In this document: in pieces, positions 14,673-24,996 of the stretch
Numbering within the stretch: the first letter of the stretch is position 1
Layout of the letters: every line of letters begins with the position of its first letter
Assembly (NCBI GenBank): GCA_035570935.1
Contig: DATMKU010000175.1
Location: 1-24,996 of the forward strand
Reading direction: 5' to 3'
Length of the DNA stretch: 24,996 nt
Source of the DNA: AP-15 sp035570935
GTDB taxonomy: Bacteria; Pseudomonadota; Alphaproteobacteria; ATCC43930; CGMCC-115725
Position numbers and translations under genes: made by a program
The notes under the pieces: generated by a model
Database searches by the model: none
What the model saw: only the letters and a program-made list of their open reading frames with translations
Told to the model about the DNA's origin: nothing

Positions 14673-16478
14673 TCACATCGGATCGTCATCGACCCGGCCC
14701 TGCTGCAACGCCTGCTCTCGGGCAACCAGGAAGCGTTCCCAACCCGCCGTTGAGACATCGTCGATCAAGTGATTGCTGGCTTCGGCCAAAGCCGCCTGTT
14801 GACCTCCCACCAGCATTCCGGCCACGTGCGCCCAATCGCTACGCGCATCGCCCGCGGCCAATCGCCGGATCAGGAAACCCGTGTCGACCGAAGGCGAAAG
14901 GAGCGCATCCACGGTCGCCGCGAACCCGTTCAGTAGAAGGTGTTGCCGAAGTGCCGAAGCGTCAAGCCCCGGCCGCAGAGCCTCGATCTCTAAAATCTCG
15001 CGGCGAAGCTTGTCAAGCTCTGCTTCGGGGATGTCGAGCGCGGCGAATTCCTCGGCAACCTCTTCGATCAGCGACGGCGACTGGAGCAAGATGCGGAACA
15101 GGATCTCGCGCTGCACGCGATCGGGGGGGCGCGGCGGCGGCGCCGGGCCTTCCCGGACAAAGCCGAGCCGCGGATGCGCGTTCGCGCGCGGCGCCGGACG
15201 GGGTATGCGCCCAGCCTCGTAAAGCCGGTCGCGCACAAAACGCCGATACTCGTTGCGCACGGTGGGATCGGCAATCAGCGCAACGTCTTCGCCGAGCCGC
15301 CTGTCGAGATCGGCGCGGCGTTCGGGGGTGTCCGCCGGGCCGGCGCCGAGCTCGATTTCCCAGAGCATCTGCGACATGGTCCGGGCGGCGGCGACGACCT
15401 CTTCGAAGGCCTGGGGCCCGGCGCGGCGGATCAGCGAGTCCGGGTCCTCGCCCGAAGGCAGGCCGGCAAACCGCAGGCTATGGCCGGGGTGCAGCAAAGG
15501 CAGGGCACGGCGCAAGGCGCGGGCGGCGGCGCGCTGGCCGGCGGCGTCGCCGTCGAAGCACAGCACGGGCTCGGCCCCGAGCCGCCACAACTCCTGCAAC
15601 TGGAACTCGGTCAGCGCAGTGCCGAGCGGCGCCACCGCCGACGAAAACCCGGCACGATGCAAGGCAATCACGTCCATATAGCCTTCGGTGACAATGACCT
15701 CGCGGCCCTCGGCACGCGCCGCCCGCGCCGCCGACCAGCCGTAGAGCACGCGCCCCTTTTCGAACACCGGGGTCTCGGGCGAATTCAGGTATTTCGGCTG
15801 GCCCCCCGCGGCGCCATTTGGCCCCAAGACCCGGCCGCCAAAGGCGATGACCCGCCCGGCCCGGTCGCCGATCGGAAACATGACCCGCCGGCGGAAATAA
15901 TCGAACGCCTCGCCCTCTCCGGGTCGATGCAGCAGCCCAGCCTCGACCAGCAGCGGCTCGGTATAATCGGCGGCGAGCGCGCGGCGCAGCGCCTGCCGGT
16001 CGTCCGGCGCCCAGCCGAGGCGAAAGCCGCGGATGGTCTCGACGTCAAGCCCGCGCGCCGTCAGATAATCGCGCGCCGCAGCACCGGCAGGCGACCACAA
16101 CCGCGCCTCGTAAAAGCCGGCGGCCGCTTCGAGGGTTTCGAACAGGGTCTTTTGCCGATGGGCCTTCTCGCGCTCCTCGGGTGTGGCCTGCGGGACCGCC
16201 AGCCCGGCTTCGCCCGCCAGTTTCTCGACCGCTTCGAGAAAGTCGAGATTGTCGGCGCGCATGACGAAACCGATCGCGTCGCCATGCGCCCCGCAGCCAA
16301 AGCAGTGGAAGAAATCCTTGTCTTCGACGACGTAGAAGGACGGCGTCTTTTCGTGGTGAAACGGGCACAGACCGGCAAACTCGCGACCGCGGCGTGTGAG
16401 CTTCACGCGGCGCCCGACCAGCCCGACCAGCGCAACGCGACCGCGCAGCTCGTCGAGAAAACCCGGCGGAAACGCCAT
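14673..16478 (-). CDS. dnaG: DNA primase
   Basis: Synthesises RNA primers at the replication fork and docks on DnaB helicase. Starting at the ATG at 16478 (MAFPPGFLDELRGRV, where family members begin) the protein has 601 aa. The CHC2 zinc domain uses Cys38, His41, Cys59 and Cys62 (CPFHHEKTPSF, FHCFGCG). The RNA polymerase core follows, with the Toprim acidic residues in EGYMDVIALH and CFDGDAAGQRAA. The C-terminal 150 residues are the helicase-interaction domain. The frame is open upstream to 16556, but that would overlap yqeY. The gene follows yqeY by 19 nt and precedes rpoD, so the three probably form one operon. The SD is weak, suggesting translational coupling to yqeY. Confidence 0.97.
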   Translation of the reverse strand: MAFPPGFLDELRGRVALVGLVGRRVKLTRRGREFAGLCPFHHEKTPSFYVVEDKDFFHCFGCGAHGDAIGFVMRADNLDFLEAVEKLAGEAGLAVPQATPEEREKAHRQKTLFETLEAAAGFYEARLWSPAGAAARDYLTARGLDVETIRGFRLGWAPDDRQALRRALAADYTEPLLVEAGLLHRPGEGEAFDYFRRRVMFPIGDRAGRVIAFGGRVLGPNGAAGGQPKYLNSPETPVFEKGRVLYGWSAARAARAEGREVIVTEGYMDVIALHRAGFSSAVAPLGTALTEFQLQELWRLGAEPVLCFDGDAAGQRAAARALRRALPLLHPGHSLRFAGLPSGEDPDSLIRRAGPQAFEEVVAAARTMSQMLWEIELGAGPADTPERRADLDRRLGEDVALIADPTVRNEYRRFVRDRLYEAGRIPRPAPRANAHPRLGFVREGPAPPPRPPDRVQREILFRILLQSPSLIEEVAEEFAALDIPEAELDKLRREILEIEALRPGLDASALRQHLLLNGFAATVDALLSPSVDTGFLIRRLAAGDARSDWAHVAGMLVGGQQAALAEASNHLIDDVSTAGWERFLVAREQALQQGRVDDDPM

Positions 16479-16497
16479 TACCGAGCTTTGCCCACTT

Positions 16498-16953
16498 TCA
16501 GCCGAGCAGCCGCTTGACGATCGGGCCGGCGCGGCTGAAATCCATCGCCCCCGCATGGCGCTCGCGCAGTGCCGCCATGACCTTGCCCATGTCGCGGATG
16601 CCGGCGGCTCCGGTCTCGGCGATCACCGCCTGCGCCGCGGCGGCGATCTCGCCCTCGCTCATCTGGCGCGGCAGAAAGCTCTCGATGATCGCGATCTCGT
16701 CGCTCTCCTGCTGCGCCAGGTCGGCGCGGCGGCCCTGCTCGTAGAGCGCGATCGATTCGCGCGGCTGCTTGATCATTCCTTGCAGCATGCGCGCGATGTC
16801 GGGATCGGCCAATCCCTCGGGATTACCCTCCCCGCGGGCGGCGACGTCGCGTTCCTTGAGCGCCGCCAGGATCAGCCGAACCGTCGAGACGGTGCGCGCA
16901 CTGCGCGCCTTCATCGCCTGTTTGAGCCGGTCGGTGAAGGCCTCGCGCAGCAT
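16498..16953 (-). CDS. GatB/YqeY domain-containing protein
   Basis: A small cytosolic helical protein (151 aa from the ATG at 16953) of the YqeY family, related to the C-terminal tail domain of the GatB amidotransferase subunit. Recognisable stretches are LREAFTDRLKQAMKARSART, STVRLILAALKERDVAARG, ESIALYEQGRRADLAQQESD, FLPRQMSEGEI and DMGKVMAALRERHAGAMDFS. Its role is not established; tRNA-related amidotransferase functions have been suggested for the family. I chose 16953 because GGGG lies 7 nt upstream and a promoter candidate ends at 16982, which rules out the longer 17010 start. It is the first gene of the yqeY-dnaG-rpoD group, a recurring arrangement in proteobacteria, divergent from carA. 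Confidence 0.93.
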   Translation of the reverse strand: MLREAFTDRLKQAMKARSARTVSTVRLILAALKERDVAARGEGNPEGLADPDIARMLQGMIKQPRESIALYEQGRRADLAQQESDEIAIIESFLPRQMSEGEIAAAAQAVIAETGAAGIRDMGKVMAALRERHAGAMDFSRAGPIVKRLLG

Positions 16954-16981
16954 CGGCACGCCCCGCATGATCGCAGAAATC

Positions 16982-17010
16982 AGCGTAGCGTGTTTCGAGG
17001 CTCGCGGCAA
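16982..17010 (-). promoter_or_regulatory. candidate promoter of yqeY-dnaG-rpoD
   Basis: On the minus strand TTGCCG (17010-17005) and TACGCT (16987-16982) are separated by exactly 17 nt, and transcription would start about 20 nt before the yqeY ATG at 16953. The -10 matches the consensus at only three positions, so the call rests on spacing and location. Confidence 0.4.
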
Positions 17011-17067
17011 TTCCGCGCGTTGGTGCCTAAGTGGCTGAATCTACGAAAAGTTCGGAAGACGGCGGGC

Positions 17068-17096
17068 TTGACCTCAAAAGAGCGGGCGGTTATTTC
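17068..17096 (+). promoter_or_regulatory. candidate promoter of carAB-greA
   Basis: TTGACC (17068-17073), a 17-nt spacer, then TATTTC (17091-17096), placing a start about 65 nt before the carA ATG. The -35 is good and the -10 mediocre. I saw no pyrimidine-type attenuator or arginine-repressor box. Confidence 0.4.
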
Positions 17097-17166
17097 TTGA
17101 TAGTTCCGCTGCGCGCTCCGTAACCGCGGCCGGCGATCCGCGGCTTGCCCACAGGACTTGTTCCCA

Positions 17167-18319
17167 ATGCGCGACCCGTCGCCGCAACCGCCCGACTGCA
17201 ACGCGGCACTGGTGCTGGCCGACGGGACGGTGTTTTGGGGCAGCGGGCTTGGCGCCCACGGCAAGGCGATCGGCGAGGTCTGCTTCAATACCGCGATGAC
17301 CGGCTATCAGGAAATCCTGACCGATCCCTCCTATGCAGCGCAGATCATTACCTTCACCTTTCCCCATATCGGCAATGTCGGGACCAACCCCGAAGATATC
17401 GAGACCACGACCCCGGCCGCGCGCGGGCTGGTGATCCATAGCCGCGTCACCATGCCGGCCAATTGGCGGGCCTCGACGCCGCTCGACCGCTGGGTCGAAG
17501 CGCATGGCCTCGTCGGCGTTTCCGGGATCGACACGCGGCGGCTGACCCGGCGGATCCGCGACCGGGGGCCGCCCAACGGTGTCATCGCTTACGATCCGCG
17601 CCGGCCGCTCGATGTCCCGGCCCTGACGGACGAAGCGGCCGCCTGGCCCGGTCTCGAAGGCATGGATCTGGCCAACGAAGTCACCTGCCGCCAGACCTAC
17701 GAATGGGACGAAACCGCGTGGCGGCGCGAAACCGGCTATGGCCGACAGCGCGCGCCGCGCCATCACGTCGTCGCAATCGACTACGGCGCCAAGCGCAACA
17801 TCCTGCGCATGCTCGCCGCGCATGGCTGCCGGGTGACCGTCGTACCGGCGACCGCCACCGCCGCGGACGTGCTGCGTCACCGGCCCGACGGCATCTTTTT
17901 GTCGAATGGACCCGGCGATCCGGCGGCGACCGGGGTCTATGCGGTGCCGGTGTTGCGGGAACTGATCGCCACCGGCAAGCCGATCTTCGGCATCTGCCTC
18001 GGACACCAATTGATGGCGTTGGCGCTCGGCGGGCGCACCGCCAAGATGGCGCGCGGCCATCGCGGCGCCAACCACCCGGTCAAGGACCTCGCCACCGGCA
18101 AGGTCGAGATCACCAGCCAGAACCACGGCTTTGTCGTCGATCCCGACAGCCTGCCGGGCGGCGTGGAACAAACCCATGTTTCGCTATTCGACAACAGCAA
18201 CGAGGGCTTGCGAGTGCGCGGCAAGCCGGTGTTCACGGTCCAGTATCACCCCGAAGCGAGCCCCGGGCCGCAGGACAGCCATTACCTGTTCGAGCGATTT
18301 GTCGCCCTGATGGAAGCGC

Positions 18320-18327
<8 letters not shown>
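17167..18327 (+). CDS. carA: carbamoyl-phosphate synthase small (glutaminase) subunit
   Basis: Hydrolyses glutamine and channels ammonia to CarB for carbamoyl phosphate, feeding pyrimidine and arginine synthesis. From the ATG at 17167 it has 386 aa, the normal length. The N-terminal CarA domain contains ALVLADGTVFWGSGLG, NTAMTGYQEILTDPSYA and GVSGIDTRRLTRRIRDRG. The C-terminal class I amidotransferase domain has the nucleophile Cys277 in GICLGHQLMALALGG and His361/Glu363 in QYHPEASPGP, so the catalytic triad is complete. AGGA lies 10 nt before the ATG; a TTG at 17158 is in frame but too close to that SD. The stop overlaps the start of carB by 8 nt, indicating translational coupling. Confidence 0.98.
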
Positions 18328-21559
<3,232 letters not shown>

Positions 21560-21569
21560 TTGCCGCGCA

Positions 21570-21590
21570 GGGGCCATCGCCGCCCCTCTT
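21570..21590 (+). terminator. weak hairpin between carB and greA
   Basis: GGGGC (21570-21574) pairs with GCCCC (21582-21586) around a 7-nt loop and is followed by TCTT. It may partially end the carAB transcript; the T-tract is too short for a confident intrinsic terminator. Confidence 0.35.
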
Positions 21591-21616
21591 CACCACAGGA
21601 TGCGACCCCGTCTTCG

Positions 21617-22090
21617 ATGAACAAAATCCCGATGACGACCGACGGGTACAACCGGCTTCGCGAGGAGTTGAAGCAGCTTAAATCCGTCGAACGACCGGCC
21701 ATCATTCGCGCCATCGCCGAGGCGCGCGAACACGGCGATCTGGCGGAGAATGCCGAATATCACGCGGCCCGCGACCGCCAGAGCTTTATCGAGGGCCGGG
21801 TCATGGAGCTCGAGGACAAGGTCGCCCGGGCCGAGGTAATCGACCTCTCCAAACTGTCTGGCACGGTGGTTAAATTCGGCGCCCGCGTCACCCTCGCCGA
21901 CGAAGAGAGCGACGAGGAGCAGACCTTCCAGATCGTCGGCGAGGACGAGGCCGATGTCAGCCGCGGTCGGCTGTCGGTGACCTCGCCCTTGGCGCGGGCA
22001 TTGATTGGCAAGGGCAAGGGCGACAGCGTCGAGGTCGCAACCCCGCGCGGCGCCAAGTCCTACGAGGTGGTCACCGTCGATTTCGGCTGA
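21617..22090 (+). CDS. greA: transcription elongation factor GreA
   Basis: Binds the secondary channel of RNA polymerase and stimulates cleavage of backtracked transcripts. At 157 aa it is of standard length. The N-terminal coiled coil contains MTTDGYNRLREELKQLKSVE and the hallmark tip EAREHGDLAENAEYHAARD, including the acidic Asp and Glu that act at the polymerase active site. The C-terminal FKBP-like domain has VKFGARVTLADEES and SPLARALIGKGKGDSVEV. I chose the ATG at 21617; a longer in-frame start at 21560 would add 19 unrelated residues. The SD is poor (AGGA 17 nt away). It follows carB on the same strand and is convergent with the Lrp gene. Confidence 0.98.
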   Translation: MNKIPMTTDGYNRLREELKQLKSVERPAIIRAIAEAREHGDLAENAEYHAARDRQSFIEGRVMELEDKVARAEVIDLSKLSGTVVKFGARVTLADEESDEEQTFQIVGEDEADVSRGRLSVTSPLARALIGKGKGDSVEVATPRGAKSYEVVTVDFG

Positions 22091-22136
22091 TTGCTGCGGG
22101 ATGGTCGTCCACTAAGCATGCGCGATCGTCCGGTGA

Positions 22137-22646
22137 TCAGGTGTCGGCGGGTTCCTCTTCGTCGAATGGAGGTTGATCGCTGATCGGGATACCGGGTTCG
22201 TCCTTTGACACGCGCAGGGTCAATGCCGACTTCACATGGCTGACATTCGGCGCCGAGGTCAATTTAGCGCTCAGAAACCGTTGATAATTGTCCCAGTCGA
22301 CGGCGACGATCTTCAGCAGGAAATCGGTCTCTCCGGTCAGCATATGCGCCTCGCGCACCTCGGGCCAGGTCGCGACCAGTTCTTCGAAGGCCTTCAAATC
22401 CGCCTCGGCCTGGCTTGCCAGTCCGACCTGGGCGAACACCGTCACGCCGTAGCCGATCTCCTCGGGCGCCAAATCGGCGTGATAGCCGCGGATGATGCCG
22501 GCTTCTTCGAGGGCGCGGACCCGGCGCAAACAGGGCGGCGCCGAAATCCCGGCGCGGCGCGCCAGCTCGACATTGGTGATCCGCCCCTCGTCCTGGAGAT
22601 TGCGCAAGATCCGGCGGTCGATACGATCGAGCTTGATCCGCCGCAT
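22137..22646 (-). CDS. Lrp/AsnC family transcriptional regulator
   Basis: A 169-aa feast/famine regulator that usually binds DNA as an octamer or dimer and responds to an amino acid. The N-terminal winged helix reads LDRIDRRILRNLQDEGRITN and VELARRAGISAPPCLRRVRA (residues about 6-45), with the typical ISAPPCLRRVRALEEAGIIRGY core. The C-terminal RAM effector domain spans about 65-150 (GYGVTVFAQVGL, EVREAHMLTGETDFLLKIVA). An acidic tail (PPFDEEEPADT) ends the protein. GAGAGG lies 4 nt before the ATG, and a near-consensus promoter sits at 22672-22700. The gene is convergent with greA and divergent from the dioxygenase gene. The target is unknown; autoregulation is common in the family. Confidence 0.95.
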   Translation of the reverse strand: MRRIKLDRIDRRILRNLQDEGRITNVELARRAGISAPPCLRRVRALEEAGIIRGYHADLAPEEIGYGVTVFAQVGLASQAEADLKAFEELVATWPEVREAHMLTGETDFLLKIVAVDWDNYQRFLSAKLTSAPNVSHVKSALTLRVSKDEPGIPISDQPPFDEEEPADT

Positions 22647-22671
22647 CTGTCCTCTCCCCCATTATGTTCGG

Positions 22672-22700
22672 ATCATAGAAAGACCGGGCCGGCGGCGCAA
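22672..22700 (-). promoter_or_regulatory. candidate sigma-70 promoter of the lrp-like gene
   Basis: On the minus strand TTGCGC (22700-22695) and TATGAT (22677-22672) are separated by exactly 17 nt. The -10 matches five of six consensus positions. Transcription would begin about 20 nt before the ATG at 22646, leaving room for the observed SD. Confidence 0.6.
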
Positions 22701-22823
22701 TTTTGTTGCGGATGGACCTTTATCGCGCAGAGGTCGGCGCGCCGCGATGTCTTGTCTCGTCGCCGGATTTCCGTGGCGCAGCGCCATGCAACCGATCGGA
22801 GTGTCACATCCGCCAATCCCGTA

Positions 22824-22852
22824 TTGCCCGGCCGCCCCCGTGAAGATAAAAT
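22824..22852 (+). promoter_or_regulatory. candidate sigma-70 promoter of the dioxygenase gene
   Basis: TTGCCC (22824-22829), a 17-nt spacer, then TAAAAT (22847-22852, five of six consensus positions). The start would fall about 70 nt before the ATG at 22928. It faces away from the lrp promoter in the 281-bp gap, which otherwise shows nothing I can name. Confidence 0.45.
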
Positions 22853-22927
22853 CTGTTTCGGGTTGTGCGGGCTGTTCGCACTCCGCCATCGTCAAAGGGC
22901 TTGCGGGGTATCCGGCAAATAACCCCG

Positions 22928-23875
22928 ATGGTTGGTACGGCCACGCTGATCGGGACCCGTCCGAACGTCATCGTCATTACCTCCGGGGGAAGTTATATCG
23001 CTGCGCTAGAGACCATCGGAATAACCCATCGGCAAGGGCCCTTCGCCGATGTACAGACAAGTTGTGCCCTTAGCTCTCTGGAGCACGGCAACGTTGTTTA
23101 TTTTCCGGAGCTTACTCTATTGGGACAAGAGAGCTACGGCTTGTTGTTTTCTCCGGCGCTTGTGGATGACAAAGTAAAGAATATCAGTTACAACCCGGGC
23201 ACCGACACCATAAAGGGCACAATTGCCGCCGGGCGAGAGAGGCTGCAATTACAAACGACGATGGCAGCTTTCTCCTTGGCGGCGACTCGTTTCGTCGCCG
23301 AGTTGTTTCCTTCCTATGCCGCAAGTCTGGAACGGGGCCGCGCCAGCTATCGTCCGGTCGAAATTGCCGACCGGCAATACTCGCGCCTCAAGGACGACAG
23401 GCTCCTCCACGTCGACGCCTTTCCCTCCACCCCGACCCAGGGCCGCCGAATCCTGCGTTTCTTTTCGAATGTGAGCTCGTCGGGAAAATCACGCATCTGG
23501 CATGTCGGCGAACCGTTCGAGGAATTTGCGCAGCGATTTTTGCCCGTCCTTCGTCGACCGCGGGCGTCCTTGGCTTGGTTCCTCTCCGCTGTCGGGGCGA
23601 CGCGAGGCCGGCGGACGGCGTACGATCAATTGATGCTCGGCCTTCATAACCGTGCCAAGCGGGACGCCGCCTACCAGGAGCGCGCGCCCCATCAGAAGGT
23701 CGCGTTTCCGGCAGGATCGAATTGGCTGTGCTTTACCGATCAGGTTGTTCATGCCGCTGTTGCCGGCCAATACGCGCTCGAGCAAACCTTCTACCTTGAC
23801 GTCGAAGCCATGGCCGAGCCGGACCTGTCGCCGGCACGGACACTCGAGCGAATGACGAGACGAAAGCTCTGTTGA
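22928..23875 (+). CDS. Kdo hydroxylase-like Fe(II)/2-oxoglutarate dioxygenase
   Basis: Resembles the enzymes that hydroxylate 3-deoxy-D-manno-octulosonic acid (Kdo) in the lipopolysaccharide inner core to give the Ko sugar. From the ATG at 22928 it has 315 aa, close to the family's length. I recognise the family pattern: LEHGNVVYFPEL near 55, LLHVDAFPSTPTQGRRILRF (159-178), GKSRIWHVGEPFEEFAQRFL, RRTAYDQLMLGLHNRAKRD and WLCFTDQVVHAAVAGQYALE (264-283). His161, Asp163 and His275 form the H-x-D...H iron triad. There is no clear SD, and an in-frame GTG at 22865 would add 21 residues. The first third is AT-richer than all neighbours, suggesting a different history. The substrate assignment rests on recalled family patterns. 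Confidence 0.82.
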   Translation: MVGTATLIGTRPNVIVITSGGSYIAALETIGITHRQGPFADVQTSCALSSLEHGNVVYFPELTLLGQESYGLLFSPALVDDKVKNISYNPGTDTIKGTIAAGRERLQLQTTMAAFSLAATRFVAELFPSYAASLERGRASYRPVEIADRQYSRLKDDRLLHVDAFPSTPTQGRRILRFFSNVSSSGKSRIWHVGEPFEEFAQRFLPVLRRPRASLAWFLSAVGATRGRRTAYDQLMLGLHNRAKRDAAYQERAPHQKVAFPAGSNWLCFTDQVVHAAVAGQYALEQTFYLDVEAMAEPDLSPARTLERMTRRKLC

Positions 23876-23916
23876 GTCGAGGTTACCCGCCCAACGTCAA
23901 GTTTCGGGCGCGCGGT

Positions 23917-23943
23917 GGCGGGTTGTTCCCGCCCGCCGGTTTT
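23917..23943 (+). terminator. intrinsic terminator candidate after the dioxygenase gene
   Basis: GGCGGG (23917-23922), loop TTGTT, then CCCGCC (23928-23933), a perfect 6-bp GC stem; CGCCGG then separates it from TTTT (23940-23943). It would separate transcription of the dioxygenase from the next gene. Confidence 0.5.
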
Positions 23944-23957
23944 CGTAAACGAATTTG

Positions 23958-24983
23958 ATGTCTTTCTCTCACCGGCCCACGGCTTCGGTTTCGCGTACCG
24001 TCGACGAGCCGACCGCGCCATGGGCCTGGGTGCTGCACGACGGCAAAGCCGGTATGCGGAGCCAGGCTCTCGGGCTCGCTGAGGCGACCGGCTTCGACCT
24101 GGTCGAAAAGCCGCTCGACATCCGCCCGCCATGGAGCGTCCTGCCGCCGCAGCTGTGGCCCTTGCCGGGTTACGCCTTGTCCCGCGGCATAGTCTCTCTG
24201 GCACCCCCTTGGCCCGACCTCGTCATCGGCTGCGGCCGCAATACCGTCGTCCCCGCCCTGGCGATTCGCCGCGCCAGCGGCGGACGCACTTTTCTGGCGC
24301 ATGTCCAGGATCCGCATCTGCGGCGCGCCGAATTCGACCTGCTCGTTGTCCCCGAGCACGACCGGTGGCGCGGGCCGCAGGCGATTGTCAGCCGCGGCGC
24401 CATGCATCGTGTGACCCCAGCACGGCTCGCCGCCGAACGCGAGCGCTTCCCGGCGCTTGCCGCATTGCCGCGGCCGTTGCTCGCGGTGTTGCTCGGCGGC
24501 AGCAATAAGGCCTATCGCCTGACGATGCATCGGCTCGGCGAGATCGCCGGCGCCATCGCGGCGGTGCTGCGCCAATCAGGGGGTTCGGCATTGGTCACGC
24601 CGTCGCGGCGGACCGGGGCCGCGGGGGTGAAACTGGTGCGGGAGCAGCTCGTGGGGTTGCCGGCGGCGATCTGGGACGGCACCGGCGAGAACCCCTATTT
24701 CGCCTATCTCGGACTTGCCGACGCGTTTCTGGCGACCGCCGATTCGGTGTCGATGATCAGCGAGGCGGCGGCGACCGGCAAACCCGTACATATCCTCGAC
24801 CTCGATGGCGGCAACGCCAAATTCGCGCGTTTCCACCAGCTGATGCAGCAGGCCGGGATAGCTCGGCGGTTCGCCGGGCACATCGAATCGTGGACCTACC
24901 CGATCCCGGACGACACCGCGCGCGCCGGCGCGGTATTGCGTCGGTTGGTCTTGCGCCGGGCGGGAGAGCGGCAGCGCGCATGA
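23958..24983 (+). CDS. ELM1/GtrOC1-family (DUF1022) protein, putative envelope glycan role
   Basis: A 341-aa protein of the family named after the plant mitochondrial fission factor ELM1, common in alphaproteobacteria. Recognisable stretches are WVLHDGKAGMRSQALGLAEA near 25, LVIGCGRNTVVPALAIRRAS, FLAHVQDPHLRR, LAVLLGGSNKAYRLT, LVTPSRRTGAAG and FLATADSVSMISEAAATGKP, the last resembling the nucleotide-sugar-binding region of GT-B glycosyltransferases. Membership is fairly clear; the biochemical function is not established. I chose the ATG at 23958 (no good SD), preceded in frame by a TTG. Its neighbour upstream is a Kdo-hydroxylase-like enzyme, so a surface-glycan role is a reasonable inference. 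Its stop overlaps a possible ATG at 24980 (ATGA), suggesting coupling to a gene beyond the window. Confidence 0.88.
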   Translation: MSFSHRPTASVSRTVDEPTAPWAWVLHDGKAGMRSQALGLAEATGFDLVEKPLDIRPPWSVLPPQLWPLPGYALSRGIVSLAPPWPDLVIGCGRNTVVPALAIRRASGGRTFLAHVQDPHLRRAEFDLLVVPEHDRWRGPQAIVSRGAMHRVTPARLAAERERFPALAALPRPLLAVLLGGSNKAYRLTMHRLGEIAGAIAAVLRQSGGSALVTPSRRTGAAGVKLVREQLVGLPAAIWDGTGENPYFAYLGLADAFLATADSVSMISEAAATGKPVHILDLDGGNAKFARFHQLMQQAGIARRFAGHIESWTYPIPDDTARAGAVLRRLVLRRAGERQRA

Positions 24984-24996
24984 GAGGGGTCGCGAT
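24980..24996 (+). other. possible start of a following gene (ATGA overlap)
   Basis: ATG at 24980-24982 overlaps the TGA of the ELM1-family gene by the common 4-nt ATGA junction, and its frame (MRGVA...) stays open to the window edge. Only five codons are visible, so this is a hint only. Confidence 0.3.

Overview
This window is GC-rich chromosomal DNA from what looks like an alphaproteobacterium. The evidence is the block yqeY-dnaG-rpoD divergent from carA-carB-greA-lrp, an RpoD with the typical proteobacterial architecture, and compact coding with Shine-Dalgarno (SD) starts. I cannot give a genus. A PEP-CTERM protein and a Kdo-hydroxylase-like enzyme indicate a Gram-negative envelope with lipopolysaccharide and an exosortase system encoded elsewhere.

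Layout. (1) 1-2640: the 3' part of a membrane CHASE2 class III nucleotide cyclase, then a 64-codon unknown ORF. (2) 2641-5157, minus strand: glgC (ADP-glucose synthesis), standing without other glycogen genes, then a CobW/COG0523 metal-chaperone GTPase. (3) 5285-10353, plus strand: a self-contained RND efflux operon. A TetR regulator has a 16-bp palindromic operator over its own promoter, and is followed closely by the periplasmic adaptor and the inner-membrane RND pump. No outer-membrane channel gene is present. (4) 10379-12557, minus strand: a MetE-like putative zinc methyltransferase, a tRNA with CAU anticodon, a PEP-CTERM protein gene and a decayed second copy of the same tRNA. The tRNA and its 5' flank form an imperfect direct repeat around the PEP-CTERM gene, so this small segment has been rearranged. 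(5) 12585-16953, minus strand: the macromolecular-synthesis cluster yqeY-dnaG-rpoD. (6) 17068-22090, plus strand: carA-carB (carbamoyl phosphate for pyrimidines and arginine) and greA. (7) 22137-22700, minus strand: an Lrp/AsnC regulator with a good promoter. (8) 22824-24983, plus strand: a Kdo-hydroxylase-like Fe(II)/2-oxoglutarate dioxygenase whose 5' half is visibly AT-richer than its surroundings, a terminator-like hairpin, and an ELM1/DUF1022-family protein that may overlap the next gene by ATGA.

The most informative features are the tRNA duplication with a PEP-CTERM reading frame that ends inside the tRNA gene, the TetR operator overlapping a nearly leaderless promoter, the orphan MetE-like protein, and the AT-rich dioxygenase gene. 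I found no CRISPR array, transposase, phage genes or recognisable defence system. No gap exceeds about 300 bases; the longest, 22647-22927, holds two divergent promoter candidates.
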